64,000 nucleotides of DNA from Hyphomicrobiales bacterium (GTDB lineage: Bacteria > Pseudomonadota > Alphaproteobacteria > Rhizobiales > Rhizobiaceae), in NCBI GenBank assembly GCA_900467185.1, contig UBPA01000014.1:248001-312000 (forward strand), given 5' to 3'. Each line of letters starts with the position of its first letter. The first letter of the stretch is position 1. The notes under the pieces were generated by a model, which saw nothing but the letters and a program-made list of their open reading frames with translations, had not been told where the DNA came from and ran no database searches. Shown here piece after piece: positions 26,994-36,063 of this stretch. The position numbers were made by a program, and so were the translations under genes.

Positions 26994-27662
26994 ATGATTG
27001 GCCAGGCTATCGCATCAGAGATCGATCTTTTCCGAGGTCGCGACGTGACGGCAGGCATGCCGCACCGGGGCGTTCCCGCACGCCTCGATCGGGATGCCAT
27101 GGTCACGCTGCAGCGGATCGATATCTTCGACGCTGTCTGGAGCGGCGCCCTGTCCACGTCCTTTGCGCCCCAGGGCGCCAGCAGCGCCAGCCCGGCGTCG
27201 CTGCGGCTGGTCAACACTCTGCAGCATCGCAGTCTCGGAACCGTCGCCCCGGCCGATCTTATGGCCGCGCTGAACATCGAACAGGCGCGGACGCTGTTCC
27301 TCTGCAATCTCTCTCTGGTTCAGGAAAAGCTGCGGGACACGTCGTCCGAGGGACCGAGCGTGCGGTTCGATATCCCGGTGAACGCCGGTGCGCTGGCGAC
27401 GCTGGGCGGCGAATTGCGCATCATCGCGCAGCACACGCCGGACCTGTTCGGGCGCATACAGGTCACGCATTCGGAAGACGACCATGCAGGCCTGTCACCC
27501 GATCAGATCGGGCAGCTCAAGGCGCTCGAAGCGCTCGGCCTGCGCCTTCAGGTCCGCCGGTCGTCGGGCGCACCCCGGGCCGAAGCCGACATCCGCATCG
27601 ACAGACGCCTTCCTCCGTCGATGCGCTCGACATCGGCTTTCACGGCATACGCTGCGGCATAG
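26994..27662 (+). CDS. degenerate, truncated EAL-domain-like protein
   Basis: A 222-residue protein without clear annotation. From about 95 to 185 it follows the middle of an EAL phosphodiesterase: LFLCNLSLVQEKL, RFDIPVNAGALATLGGELRI, TPDLFGRIQVTHSEDD, where active enzymes read (I/L)-x-x-E-x-T-E-S, and IGQLKALEALGLRLQV, where they continue with DDFGTG. The metal-binding glutamates and the DDFG motif are missing, and the EAL motif itself is not visible, so catalysis is very unlikely. It could be a c-di-GMP-independent EAL-derived adaptor or a decaying gene. ATG 26994 is preferred, with GGAG 7 bases upstream. It converges on the response regulator gene. Confidence 0.5.
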   Translation: MIGQAIASEIDLFRGRDVTAGMPHRGVPARLDRDAMVTLQRIDIFDAVWSGALSTSFAPQGASSASPASLRLVNTLQHRSLGTVAPADLMAALNIEQARTLFLCNLSLVQEKLRDTSSEGPSVRFDIPVNAGALATLGGELRIIAQHTPDLFGRIQVTHSEDDHAGLSPDQIGQLKALEALGLRLQVRRSSGAPRAEADIRIDRRLPPSMRSTSAFTAYAAA

Positions 27663-27693
27663 TCCGCACAACGCCGTCTGTCGCCACCCGTCG

Positions 27694-28395
27694 TCAGCGC
27701 TGCGAGACCTCCAGCCGGTAGCCGATACCGCGCGCCGTCTGCAATTGCAGCGCGCTCTGGGCATCGAGCGTGGACAGTTTCCGCCGGATCCGTCCGACAT
27801 AGACGTCGAGCGTCTTGTCCGCCGGATTGTAGGCGCGGAAGAAGGCATGCTTGTAAATGGCGGATTTGCTGCAGGTCCGGCCGGCATTGGCGTAGAGGTA
27901 GCCGAGGATGCGAGCCTCCGCGTCCGTCAACGGCGCGACGGCCGTCCCCAGACTGAGGTGCCGGACCTGGAGATCGCACGCGACGCGATCGACCAGGAAG
28001 GTCGCCGTGGACGCTTCCGGCCGGGCGGCCCTGCGAACCGTCACGAGCCGCGCCACCCGCGCCTGCAGTTCGCGCACGGAAAAGGGCTTCATCAGGTAGT
28101 CGTCCGCCCCGACGTCGAACACACCGGCACGCGTATCCGGCGTGCCCGTGCCCGAGATCATCACGATCGGGACCGTCGAATGCGTGCGGATCGTGCGCAG
28201 GATGCCGAGGCCGTCGCCATCCGGAAGATGGATGTCGAGCACGACCGCATCGAACAGCATCAGTTCCGGCCCGGTGATCAGGCTGAGGGACTGCGCATAG
28301 GTCGAGACGACCTGCAGCGTGTCGCCGGCGACCGGCCACGTGCTTTTCATTGTCTTTGCAATGAGGATGTCGTCTTCGATGATCAGAATATCCAT
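27694..28395 (-). CDS. OmpR/PhoB-family response regulator
   Basis: A 233-residue two-component regulator. The receiver domain (1-120) has the acidic pocket in IIEDD, the phosphoacceptor Asp54 in VVLDIHLPDGDG, Thr/Ser in MISGTGT and the lysine in LMKPFS. The winged-helix DNA-binding domain spans about 130-230 (LTDAEARILGYLYANAG, then YVGRIRRKL and TARGIGYRLE). It lies 77 bases downstream of a kinase fragment on the same strand. That fragment lacks its histidine domain, so the partner kinase is either elsewhere or lost. Confidence 0.93.
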   Translation of the reverse strand: MDILIIEDDILIAKTMKSTWPVAGDTLQVVSTYAQSLSLITGPELMLFDAVVLDIHLPDGDGLGILRTIRTHSTVPIVMISGTGTPDTRAGVFDVGADDYLMKPFSVRELQARVARLVTVRRAARPEASTATFLVDRVACDLQVRHLSLGTAVAPLTDAEARILGYLYANAGRTCSKSAIYKHAFFRAYNPADKTLDVYVGRIRRKLSTLDAQSALQLQTARGIGYRLEVSQR

Positions 28396-28472
28396 ATCAG
28401 GTCATGCTGCTTTCTCTCTGCGGTTGGGTGTCTTGCATGCGCATCGGTTTTGACGGCGCGGCGCCCTGCCGG

Positions 28473-29171
28473 TCATGGCCGGAGCACGACGTCGAGTTTT
28501 TCCGCCAGGGCGGATCGCTTGTAGGGTTTGGCGAGAAGGTTGCCGGCGAGACGCGCCCGCAAGGCTTCGTCGAGCGCATCGGCATAGCCTGACGTCAGCA
28601 GGAATTTGAGATGCGGATAGAGGCGCCCGGCATCGCGGACCAGCTCCAGCCCGCTGACGCCGCCCGGCATGACGATGTCGGTAAAGACGAGGTCGAATGC
28701 CGCATCCTGCGCCAGGTAGCCAAGCGCCTCGTGACCGTTTGAAACGCTCACGACCTCGTAGCCGAAGCCGATGAGCTGCTGACGAACGGAGCGGGCGACC
28801 AGCGGATCGTCCTCCGCAAGCAGGATGCGCTGGCCGTTGGCCGCGTCCGTCACCATCGTGCCGACGTCCGCCCTGACAGCCGGTTGCGACACCCGCGGAA
28901 GCCAGAGGTGAACGTCGGTGCCCACCCCCACGGTCGAGTCGATGGAAATCGCGCCGTTCGACTGCTTGATGAAACCGTAGACGACGCTAAGGCCGAGCCC
29001 GGTGCCCTTCCCCATCGCCTTCGTCGTGAAGAAGGGTTCGCAGGATCGCATCAACGTTGCGGCATCCATGCCGCAGCCCGTGTCGGAGACCGTCAGAACG
29101 ACGTAGGAACCCGCAGGCAGGTCGGGCGCAGGCGGTCTGCCGCCGGGATGGATGGAGGGGGTTCCCTCCAA
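28473..29171 (-). pseudogene. hybrid histidine kinase remnant (ATPase end plus receiver)
   Basis: About 232 residues remain of a hybrid sensor kinase. The first half has only the last part of the HATPase domain: G1 box DTGCGM, the F box in CEPFFTTK and G2 box GTGLGLS. The N box, the whole dimerisation/phosphoacceptor domain and any sensor are absent. The second half is a complete receiver (about 112-230) with ILLAEDD, Asp in FTDIVMP and LAKPYK. The first in-frame start is TTG 29171 with no convincing ribosome-binding site. The frame is open back to the TGA at 29211-29213, which is the stop of the chemoreceptor-like gene in this same frame. A deletion that removed the kinase front is the simplest explanation. 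Confidence 0.75.
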
Positions 29172-29210
29172 AAATGGTGACTGCGGCTGCGAACCAGCGT
29201 TCGCCTGCGA

Positions 29211-30536
29211 TCAGAAGAGTTCGATGCTGTCCACAGGGTCTGCCGCCGGGCCACCGTTTCCAAGCACGGTGCTGTGAATGTCGCGCTGCGCCCGCATGAC
29301 ATAGGACGAGGAAAGCCTGTCGAGCCTTTCCGTCAGCATGTCGATCTGCAGGATGGTCGCCGGCGTCGCCAGACTGTCGCGCACATCGCCGATATGCGCA
29401 TCGACCTCCTGCGCCATCGACGCGATCTGCTCGATCTGCTGGCGCACGATATCCTGGAACTGGATGTTTCCCATCATCGAGAGGATCGGCTGGGCGATGT
29501 CCTCGTTCTCGGACTTCACCCTGCAGAGCACCTCGCGCTGGTGCTGCAGCAAGAGGACGAGATTGGTGGTGAGCAGACCCAGTGCATCCGTAACCTTGCT
29601 CATGGCGAGCGTCTCGGTATCCTGCCGCTTCTGGGACTGTTCCTTCAGATCCGCGCCGACGGACAGCATCAGCCCGGAAACCCGTTCATGCACGTTGTCG
29701 GCGAGATGCTGCACTTCGCTGGCCAGGGACCGGATTTCATGGGCGATGACCGAAAAGCCCTCGCCCAGATCGCCGACGCGCGCTGCCTCGATCGAGACGT
29801 TGAGAGACAGCATGGTCGTCTGGCGCGCGATCTGCTGCACGCCGTCGAGGACTTTCAGAACGCTGTCTGTTTCCGCAGCGAGCTTGGCCTGGAAAGCGAC
29901 GGCATCCAGCGAGGACTGTTTCTGCTCTTCGCCGAGGTTGACCAGATGCTGCCGACAGCCGGACAGCTGATCCTCGATGCGACCGAGAATGCGTTCCGAA
30001 CTGTCGCTCGAACCCGCACTCTGCAGAAATCCCATCAGCGTGGTGACCTGCTGGTCAACGTCGAGAAGGCTCTTCAGAAGGCTTTCGGCGGCGTCCTGGC
30101 TGACGGTCGTGACGGAATGAAGATGCCGCTTGAGCAGATCGACATAAGCGGGGTACTCGCTAAGCTGTGCGACGAGCCGATGGATGTCGTCCGCCGACGG
30201 CTCCACGATGCCGCGCCGCTCTGCCACGGCTTTTTCGAAATCGATCACATTGCCGGCGTCATCATCCCGCGCCTGCAGCGCTCGAACCAGATGCAGCTCG
30301 CCGTCCCCGGCACTCTCGTCCCGCGCGCGTGAGGCGGCGGCATCCGCGCTGCCCTTCGCCCATGCGGCGCGACCTCCAGCCACATGTCCGAGGCGGAAGG
30401 CTGCCACGAAAAAGAGGCCGATGGCGAAGGCCAGCAGGGGGAGAGGCGTCTGCGCAAACAGGGAGACGCTTGCGGCAAGCGTTCCGGCAAGCGCTGCGAG
30501 AACCGCTGTTCGGCGTTTTGATCGAAAGGGCATCAT
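29211..30536 (-). CDS. chemoreceptor-like protein with short membrane anchor
   Basis: A 441-residue protein with two close hydrophobic helices near the N-terminus (about 12-45), no sizeable periplasmic domain, and a long helical signalling region. The hairpin tip reads QIARQTTMLSLNVSIEAARVGDLGEGF, split here as QIARQTTMLSLN and VSIEAARVGDLGEGF, a diverged form of the canonical chemoreceptor tip. Downstream helices contain QFQDIVRQQIEQI, typical of a group annotated as methyl-accepting proteins beside CheY-like genes. ATG 30536 has GGAAG upstream. It follows the CheY-like gene by 49 bases on the same strand, so they are probably cotranscribed and act together on a cytoplasmic or membrane-near signal. 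Confidence 0.8.
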   Translation of the reverse strand: MMPFRSKRRTAVLAALAGTLAASVSLFAQTPLPLLAFAIGLFFVAAFRLGHVAGGRAAWAKGSADAAASRARDESAGDGELHLVRALQARDDDAGNVIDFEKAVAERRGIVEPSADDIHRLVAQLSEYPAYVDLLKRHLHSVTTVSQDAAESLLKSLLDVDQQVTTLMGFLQSAGSSDSSERILGRIEDQLSGCRQHLVNLGEEQKQSSLDAVAFQAKLAAETDSVLKVLDGVQQIARQTTMLSLNVSIEAARVGDLGEGFSVIAHEIRSLASEVQHLADNVHERVSGLMLSVGADLKEQSQKRQDTETLAMSKVTDALGLLTTNLVLLLQHQREVLCRVKSENEDIAQPILSMMGNIQFQDIVRQQIEQIASMAQEVDAHIGDVRDSLATPATILQIDMLTERLDRLSSSYVMRAQRDIHSTVLGNGGPAADPVDSIELF

Positions 30537-30585
30537 TCGGGAAACTTCCGGCTGGCGTGAACGCGGCGACGGGCGAGGCGCGGCC

Positions 30586-30954
30586 TCAGGCAACCATGAC
30601 CTGACGAACGACCGGCAGCAGGGCCGCCGGATCGACCGGCTTGACCAGCCAGCCGGTCGCGCCCGCCGCCTTTGCGGCCGCCCGCTTGTCCTGCTGGGAG
30701 TCCGTGGTCAGAACGAGCATGGGCGTGAAGCGGGTCGCGGGGAGTTTGCGCAGGCGGGAGATGAGTTCGACACCGTGCATGCCCGGCATATGGTAGTCGG
30801 TGATGATCAGCGAAGGCGCCAGCCCGCGCGTGATGCTGTCGATCGCCTCCTGACCATGCGCCGCCGTTTTGAACGCAAGACCCGCTTTCGTCAGAATGCT
30901 GGAAAGGCTGGCAAGCATCGTGGTTGAATCGTCAACAAGCAGAATAGGCTTCAT
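30586..30954 (-). CDS. CheY-like single-domain response regulator
   Basis: A 122-residue receiver with no output domain. LLVDDS gives the acidic pocket, Asp53 in IITDYHMPGMHG the phosphoacceptor, TTD the conserved Thr, and LVKPVD the lysine. ATG 30954 has AGGAG at good distance; the longer frame to 31047 adds non-homologous residues. It heads the gene run with the chemoreceptor-like protein, so it may take phosphoryl groups from a CheA engaged by that receptor, as in chemotaxis-related systems. Confidence 0.92.
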   Translation of the reverse strand: MKPILLVDDSTTMLASLSSILTKAGLAFKTAAHGQEAIDSITRGLAPSLIITDYHMPGMHGVELISRLRKLPATRFTPMLVLTTDSQQDKRAAAKAAGATGWLVKPVDPAALLPVVRQVMVA

Positions 30955-31243
30955 CGGGTCGTCTCCTGGTCGATCTCGTCTCTGAGCACGGAACGGCTCT
31001 CCAGCAGATCCGCAGATTGGAGGTGGGGCCCGTGCCAACCGGCACAACCGCCGGCGAATGATAGCCAGTGATGCGTTTCAATGATTGATGATTGCTTATA
31101 TTCGCAGCCTGCGGATTGGTTTCCTGCACTTGCGATGTATTGTTGCGCACGGGCACGTGACCGGACCGGCCGAAATGCACTGCCGGTCAGCAGTCGAGCG
31201 CGGTGCCGACGCACTCCGACAGGCTGCCAGGCAGCCGCTTGCC

Positions 31244-32401
31244 TTAAGGCTGCGTCCTGTCCGACGCAGGCGGCTCGCGATGAGAACTCTTCCCCCCGAG
31301 TTGCCGGCCACGCCGCGCCTCGGCAGGCGAGACGCCATATGCTTTCTTGAAGCTCTGGTCGAAGGCTGCATACGACCCGAAACCCCATATTTCGGCAACG
31401 GCCTTCAGGGGAATATCGACCTGGGAAACCACCATCTCGTGCGCGCCGCTCAGGCGAAGGAGCCGCTGATAGTCCGTGATGGTCTGCCCGGTGACCGACT
31501 GGAAGGCATATTGGAGCGTTCGTTTGCTGACGGTGCTGGGATCCGCGAGCACTTGCGGCGCGATGTGGCGGTGGGGGTTGCCGTGAATATGGCTAAGGGG
31601 CCGCTTGACGTGCCGCGGGGCGATCGTCGGCAGGTCATCGCTAAGGACGCCCAGGTAATTGTTGGGAAAAAGCTGGAGAAAACAGTCGACCAGCAGGTTT
31701 CTGAGACTCTCGTTGCGTGAGGCGACGAGCATTTTCGTCCGCAGGATCGGCGTCGCCGGCAGGACCTGCAACTGGTCGCGCAGGATATCGAGGATCTCCA
31801 GTTTGCCGTCCGGAAAGCTGACGAATTCGAGGCTGCGCTCCACCGGCCTGTCCAGAAGGACGGAAAGACGCGTCTGAAAAAGGGCGGTGGGGATGCTGAC
31901 CGAGACGTATTCGCAGGGTTCGTCGATCCGCAGCGTTTCCGGCTGCTCCCCCGGCAGAGCGACGAAGCTGTAGGCTTCGCCTGCGCCCTCCGGCAGCAGC
32001 CGCACGAAGCTGTCGGTGTAGCAAAAAAGAAAGATCTTCCTTTCGGATTGCGGATGAGCCGTAATCTCGAGATGACCCTGAAGGCTGCGACATTCGATCA
32101 GGATGTCATCGATATCCAGACGATATCCCGACACCGAAACCGCGTCTCCCGAGAAAGCCAGCAAGGGCAGCTTTGGGGAATTGTCTCTGGGCAAACCCGT
32201 GCCCTGGTCCCCATCGTTCGATATGCCGATATGTCTAAATACGTTTCCATCTCGAAATCTTTGGCGTCGAGCGCTGCTGCCGTTCGGCTTAGCCTGCTCG
32301 ATTGCGCCTGTCCTCAAAACGGCGCCCTGTCTGGCAAACCCCAGCCCACCGCGTTGAGCGCGACGAGACGGCAGGATTGCATGACATATGTGCACGGCCA
32401 T
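31244..32401 (-). CDS. AraC-family regulator
   Basis: The C-terminal 100 residues form the AraC DNA-binding domain: SKRTLQYAFQSVTGQTITDY and VAEIWGFGSYAAFDQSFKKA, then YGVSPAEARR. The central part (about 75-260) is a cupin-like or unrelated effector domain with LFCYTDSFVRLLPEG. The frame spans 385 residues from 32401, but the first 60-70 do not look like a folded domain. No ATG lies between, so the true start may be a later GTG or TTG; the start is uncertain. It is 221 bases downstream of the flavin monooxygenase gene on the same strand. Confidence 0.8.
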   Translation of the reverse strand: MAVHICHAILPSRRAQRGGLGFARQGAVLRTGAIEQAKPNGSSARRQRFRDGNVFRHIGISNDGDQGTGLPRDNSPKLPLLAFSGDAVSVSGYRLDIDDILIECRSLQGHLEITAHPQSERKIFLFCYTDSFVRLLPEGAGEAYSFVALPGEQPETLRIDEPCEYVSVSIPTALFQTRLSVLLDRPVERSLEFVSFPDGKLEILDILRDQLQVLPATPILRTKMLVASRNESLRNLLVDCFLQLFPNNYLGVLSDDLPTIAPRHVKRPLSHIHGNPHRHIAPQVLADPSTVSKRTLQYAFQSVTGQTITDYQRLLRLSGAHEMVVSQVDIPLKAVAEIWGFGSYAAFDQSFKKAYGVSPAEARRGRQLGGKSSHREPPASDRTQP

Positions 32402-32622
32402 TCCGGCGTGGTCTCGAACGCTACGATTCCAGAGAGACCACTCTTGTCCGACACCGCCTTCTTATCGGCGAAATAACCGCAATGAGACGCCTCAAGTTGC
32501 AGAATATGAATATTGTATATTGATAAGATATTGTGAAGCGGCAAATTCGTAAAAAATATTTCAAATTTACGCCGTTTGTTAGATTATGTATCGTTTAACG
32601 ACACAAATCTGCAACTGACTGA
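32402..32622. other. AT-rich gap between monooxygenase and AraC genes
   Basis: These 221 bases contain an AT-rich stretch (about 32500-32600, including AATATTGTATATTGAT) and a short palindrome TCGTT-T-AACGA near 32592. No gene is credible here. The AraC promoter on the minus strand probably lies in this stretch. Confidence 0.4.
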
Positions 32623-33741
32623 TCAGCGCTCGCTCGCGCCTGAGTTGATCGGCGCCCCGCCCGGCATGGCCGTGATCGCGCGCGCGATGTTCGTCGCTTC
32701 CCGCTCGGTTTGGCGAAAGAACGAGGTCAGGCTGGGTGTCAGGCCCATGTGCCACAGGCCGGGAGTGCCACGCCCCTCCTCATCCGCCAGGGCGGACGTG
32801 CCGTAGCCGGTCGCAACGATCACAATGTCCGGCGTCAGGCGGCTGTCATCCTCCAGCACAACAGCGTTGCGTTCGAAGGCGCGCACGCCGCGAACGACGC
32901 GGATCTGCCCGCTCCGGATCGCGGCGATCGCGCCGTCATCCACGGGAATGGCGATCTTGTCGTTGACGAGCCGCGTGGCGGCATCGTGCGCGCCTTCGGG
33001 AAATCCCAGTCGAGACAGATGGCCGAAGGCCAGATACTGCGTCGCTGCGATCATCCGATCGACAAGCGGCGTCGGGAGCGCCTGCATGACGGGAGACAGG
33101 CGATGCACGGCAAAGCGAAACAGCCGCTTCGGCAGAACCGAAGGGCCGCGCCGAACGGAAAACCAGACCGGACCGGTCGTTATCCGGCTAATGTGATTGA
33201 GGATGTCGAAGCCTGAATTTCCGCCGCCGACGACCAGCACGGATCGCCCGGCATAGTCTGGCGCATGCCCGAAATCGGCGGCATGCCGAATGTCGCCCTC
33301 ATAGTCTTCCAGCCCCTCCCAGGCGGGAAGCCGCTTCTCCGTGTCGCGCCCCACCGCCATGATGACATGCGCGGCGTGCAGCACGCCGTCCTCGGAGGTG
33401 ATCCTGAAGGAACCGCCATCGTTCCGCGTGACGGAAGACACCGTGACGCCATGCCGAATGTCGAAGGCGTGCTCCCGCGCGAACGCCTGAAGGTGCCGCA
33501 CGACGGCATCGCGCTTGGGAAAGGCACCGGTTCCCTTGGGGTAGCGGGCGCCGGGAAGCGCGGAGAGATCGCGGTGGGTGTTGAGCGTCAATTGCGGGTG
33601 ACGGCGCTGCCAGGAAGCGCCGATTTCGGGCTCCCGCTCGAGGATAACGGCCGAGATGCCGTGCCGGCGCAGAACATAGGCGGCCGTAAGGCCTGCAAGC
33701 CCCGCGCCGATGATCACCACATCATGGACATTTGTCGACAA
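32623..33741 (-). CDS. flavin-containing monooxygenase-like oxidoreductase
   Basis: A 372-residue NAD(P)/FAD-dependent enzyme. GAGLAGLTAAYVLRR (about 12-26) is the FAD-binding Rossmann motif, and VLVVGGGNSGFDI (about 168-180) is the second, NAD(P)H-binding one. Between them is the class B monooxygenase-like stretch GASWQRRHPQLTLNTHRDLS. IVIVATGYGTS (about 310-320) is the typical late ATG-Y motif. The start is TTG 33741 with GGAAAG upstream. Members oxygenate soft nucleophiles or ketones; the substrate cannot be told. It shares its 5' region with the divergent DUF2156 gene. Confidence 0.85.
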   Translation of the reverse strand: MSTNVHDVVIIGAGLAGLTAAYVLRRHGISAVILEREPEIGASWQRRHPQLTLNTHRDLSALPGARYPKGTGAFPKRDAVVRHLQAFAREHAFDIRHGVTVSSVTRNDGGSFRITSEDGVLHAAHVIMAVGRDTEKRLPAWEGLEDYEGDIRHAADFGHAPDYAGRSVLVVGGGNSGFDILNHISRITTGPVWFSVRRGPSVLPKRLFRFAVHRLSPVMQALPTPLVDRMIAATQYLAFGHLSRLGFPEGAHDAATRLVNDKIAIPVDDGAIAAIRSGQIRVVRGVRAFERNAVVLEDDSRLTPDIVIVATGYGTSALADEEGRGTPGLWHMGLTPSLTSFFRQTEREATNIARAITAMPGGAPINSGASER

Positions 33742-33891
33742 AATCAGCTTCTTTCCAACGCTTTCGTTAGTCTAGGGACTGTGCGTGGCGGCGACAAGCT
33801 GGCAATGTCCGAAGCGGTTAGGTAAGCGCAGATTTGCGTCTGGCATGACCGTCTTCTCATTTGCCCGATAGCGGTTCCGGAGCCAAGCTGA

Positions 33892-34932
33892 ATGCCAAGC
33901 CTACGCAAGAGGATGGACGCGTTTCTGGATGCGCGCCTCCCCAAGCTGCCCGCTGCCGGGCTCGATGCACGGGCACGTCTCGACCTCCTGCAGAAACATG
34001 GCGATTTCTCGCTGGCCTATTCGACCTATGCCCAGCCCGATCTGCAGTATTTCGGTGATGCGGACGGCTATATCGCCTATGCGACCAAGATGGGGCACAC
34101 CTTCGTGCTGGGCGATCCCGTTGCCGATCCCGCGCGTCGGGCCGACTATATCCGGCGCTTCGTCGCAGCCTCGAATGCGCCCTGCTTCGTGCAGACCTCG
34201 CGAGAAACCGCGGCCGTCCTCGAAACGCTCGGCTATCGCATCAACCATATGGGCGTCGATACCCGGCTGACGCTCGACACCCATTCCTTCGCGGGCAAGC
34301 GAAACGAGACCGTCCGCTATTCCGAGCGCTGGCTCCTGAAGAAGAACTACCGGCTGATCGAATGCGACGGCAGCATTGCCGACGCGCAGAAGGTGCGGGA
34401 GATCTCGTCGAACTGGCGCAGCGGCCGCATCGTCAGCCGGCGGGAGATGCGGTTTCTCAACCGCCCCTTCAGCGTCGAACTGGCGCCGCATATGCGCCGG
34501 TTCCTCATCATCGATCCCGCCGGCCATCCGGTTGCCGTGCTCGATTTCGACCCGATCTTCCGAGCAGGCGATGTCGTCGGCTACACCGTGGCGTTCAAGC
34601 GCAAGCTGGCGGGAACGACGCCCCATGCCGAGATCGGCCTCACCAAGTTCGCAACGGACCGCTTCACGGCCGAAGGCCGCGACATCGTCACCTTCGGCCT
34701 GTCGCCGCTCGCGGCGATCGCCGGGAGCGGCTTTGCGGAAAGCCGGATCTGGCGAGACCTGTTCGAGCGCGCCTATCGATCAAAGAGGGTCAACGCACGG
34801 ATCTTCAACCTGCAAGGCCAGGCCGCCTTCAAGCGGCGCTTCCATGGCGAGGAGATCCCCACCTATATCGGCTTCAAGCGCCGCACGCCGCTTGAAATCC
34901 TCGCGCTTCTGCGCCTGTTGAAGACGTTGTAG
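33892..34932 (+). CDS. DUF2156 protein, soluble phosphatidylglycerol-aminoacyltransferase-like domain
   Basis: A 346-residue protein consisting only of the double-GNAT domain found at the C-terminus of MprF (lysyl-phosphatidylglycerol synthase); the flippase helices are missing. Conserved points are DFSLAYSTYAQPDLQYFGD, GYIAYATKMGHTFVLGDPV (about 62-80), IVSRREMRFLNRPF and AEIGLTKFATDRF near 245. There is no signal peptide. In such stand-alone forms the role may be aminoacyl transfer from tRNA to a lipid at the inner leaflet, or something else; substrate is not established. The gene converges with the bestrophin gene and is divergent from the monooxygenase. Confidence 0.75.
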   Translation: MPSLRKRMDAFLDARLPKLPAAGLDARARLDLLQKHGDFSLAYSTYAQPDLQYFGDADGYIAYATKMGHTFVLGDPVADPARRADYIRRFVAASNAPCFVQTSRETAAVLETLGYRINHMGVDTRLTLDTHSFAGKRNETVRYSERWLLKKNYRLIECDGSIADAQKVREISSNWRSGRIVSRREMRFLNRPFSVELAPHMRRFLIIDPAGHPVAVLDFDPIFRAGDVVGYTVAFKRKLAGTTPHAEIGLTKFATDRFTAEGRDIVTFGLSPLAAIAGSGFAESRIWRDLFERAYRSKRVNARIFNLQGQAAFKRRFHGEEIPTYIGFKRRTPLEILALLRLLKTL

Positions 34933-34941
34933 CGCCTCTGC

Positions 34942-35841
34942 CTACCAGAGAACATGCTCGACCGGCTGGACGGGCTTCGATCGACCGCCGGCACCGGACA
35001 GATGTTCGAGATCGATCTGGATCGTCCGGCAGATCGACGTGAGCGGCACGTCGTGTTCGCGGTTTTCGAACGGATCCTGCAGATCGGCGCCGATGCGGTC
35101 CATGGCGAGCAGCATGAAGCCGACGATGGTCGAGGCGAGCGGGGTATAGATCGTGAGGCTGTCCACCAGCCCGACGGGCAGCAGGATGCAGAAGATGTGC
35201 ACGAACAGCGTCGGATAATAATCATATTCGCGCGGCAACGGCGTGTTCTTGATCCGCTCCATACCGCCCTGCGCATTGCTCATGTCCACCAGCAGCGTCT
35301 CGATCTGCACATTGCGAATGGAGTCCGTCCATCCGTTGCGGCGCGCCTCCGCCACCATGCCCGCCGTCCGGTTGAGAATGGCGTTCGGCGCATTGCCGAC
35401 ACTTTGCAGCGACTGGATCTCGGCCTCGCCCAGATACGGCCGGATCTCGTCGGCATTGGGCTGACGGCGCAGGTGGCATCGCAGGGCGTGGACATAGGCG
35501 ATCTGGCGGCGCACGAGTTCGCGGCGGAACGCCTCGCTGCCGTCGCGGCTGTCGATCAGATGCCAGACCTCGCGCCCGAAGGATCGGGATGCATTGACCA
35601 TCGAGCCCCAGAGCGTGCGCGCCTCCCACCAGCGGTGATAGGCGTTGTTGTTGCGGAACCCGAGAAACAGCGCCAGCGCCGAGCCGAGCAGTGCCATCGG
35701 CAAGGTCGGAAGATCGAGCCAGGGATGCGGCAGATAGACATAGGCGAGCGTGACGATGATGTCCCAGACGAACAGCAAGGCGAGCGGCCAGCCGATATAG
35801 CCGAGCATCTGGTGGAAACGAGCCGATTCCGGCAGAACCAT
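34942..35841 (-). CDS. bestrophin-family membrane channel
   Basis: A 299-residue inner-membrane protein of the bestrophin/UPF0187 (YneE-type) family. It begins with a hydrophobic region holding two helices and PLALLFVWDIIVTLAYVYLP, then LGFRNNNAYHRWWEARTLWG (about 75-94), the family's most conserved segment. A C-terminal part contains YYPTLFVHIFCILLPVGLVD and GADLQDPFENREHDVPL (about 260-276). Bacterial homologues form pentameric channels; ion choice varies and is often cations rather than chloride. ATG 35841 is supported by AAGGAG seven bases upstream. It is divergent from poxB over 222 bases. Confidence 0.9.
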   Translation of the reverse strand: MVLPESARFHQMLGYIGWPLALLFVWDIIVTLAYVYLPHPWLDLPTLPMALLGSALALFLGFRNNNAYHRWWEARTLWGSMVNASRSFGREVWHLIDSRDGSEAFRRELVRRQIAYVHALRCHLRRQPNADEIRPYLGEAEIQSLQSVGNAPNAILNRTAGMVAEARRNGWTDSIRNVQIETLLVDMSNAQGGMERIKNTPLPREYDYYPTLFVHIFCILLPVGLVDSLTIYTPLASTIVGFMLLAMDRIGADLQDPFENREHDVPLTSICRTIQIDLEHLSGAGGRSKPVQPVEHVLW

Positions 35842-36063
35842 TCGGGTGCTCCTTCGAGACCTGCTGAACGTCAGCTTCTCGGCATATAAGATGCAATGCA
35901 GCAAGATCGAGCGCAGCGCACACCCTTTTTTTGGGGCGCACGATCTTCGATCCGCCGCGATCATCTCGACTGTGGAGCGCACCGCCATAGATCTCCCGGC
36001 AGGAACCCGCCGGCGATCCGCCGTGCGATCGCCCCCGTTACAGAGCCTCGAGGAGCCCCCGCC

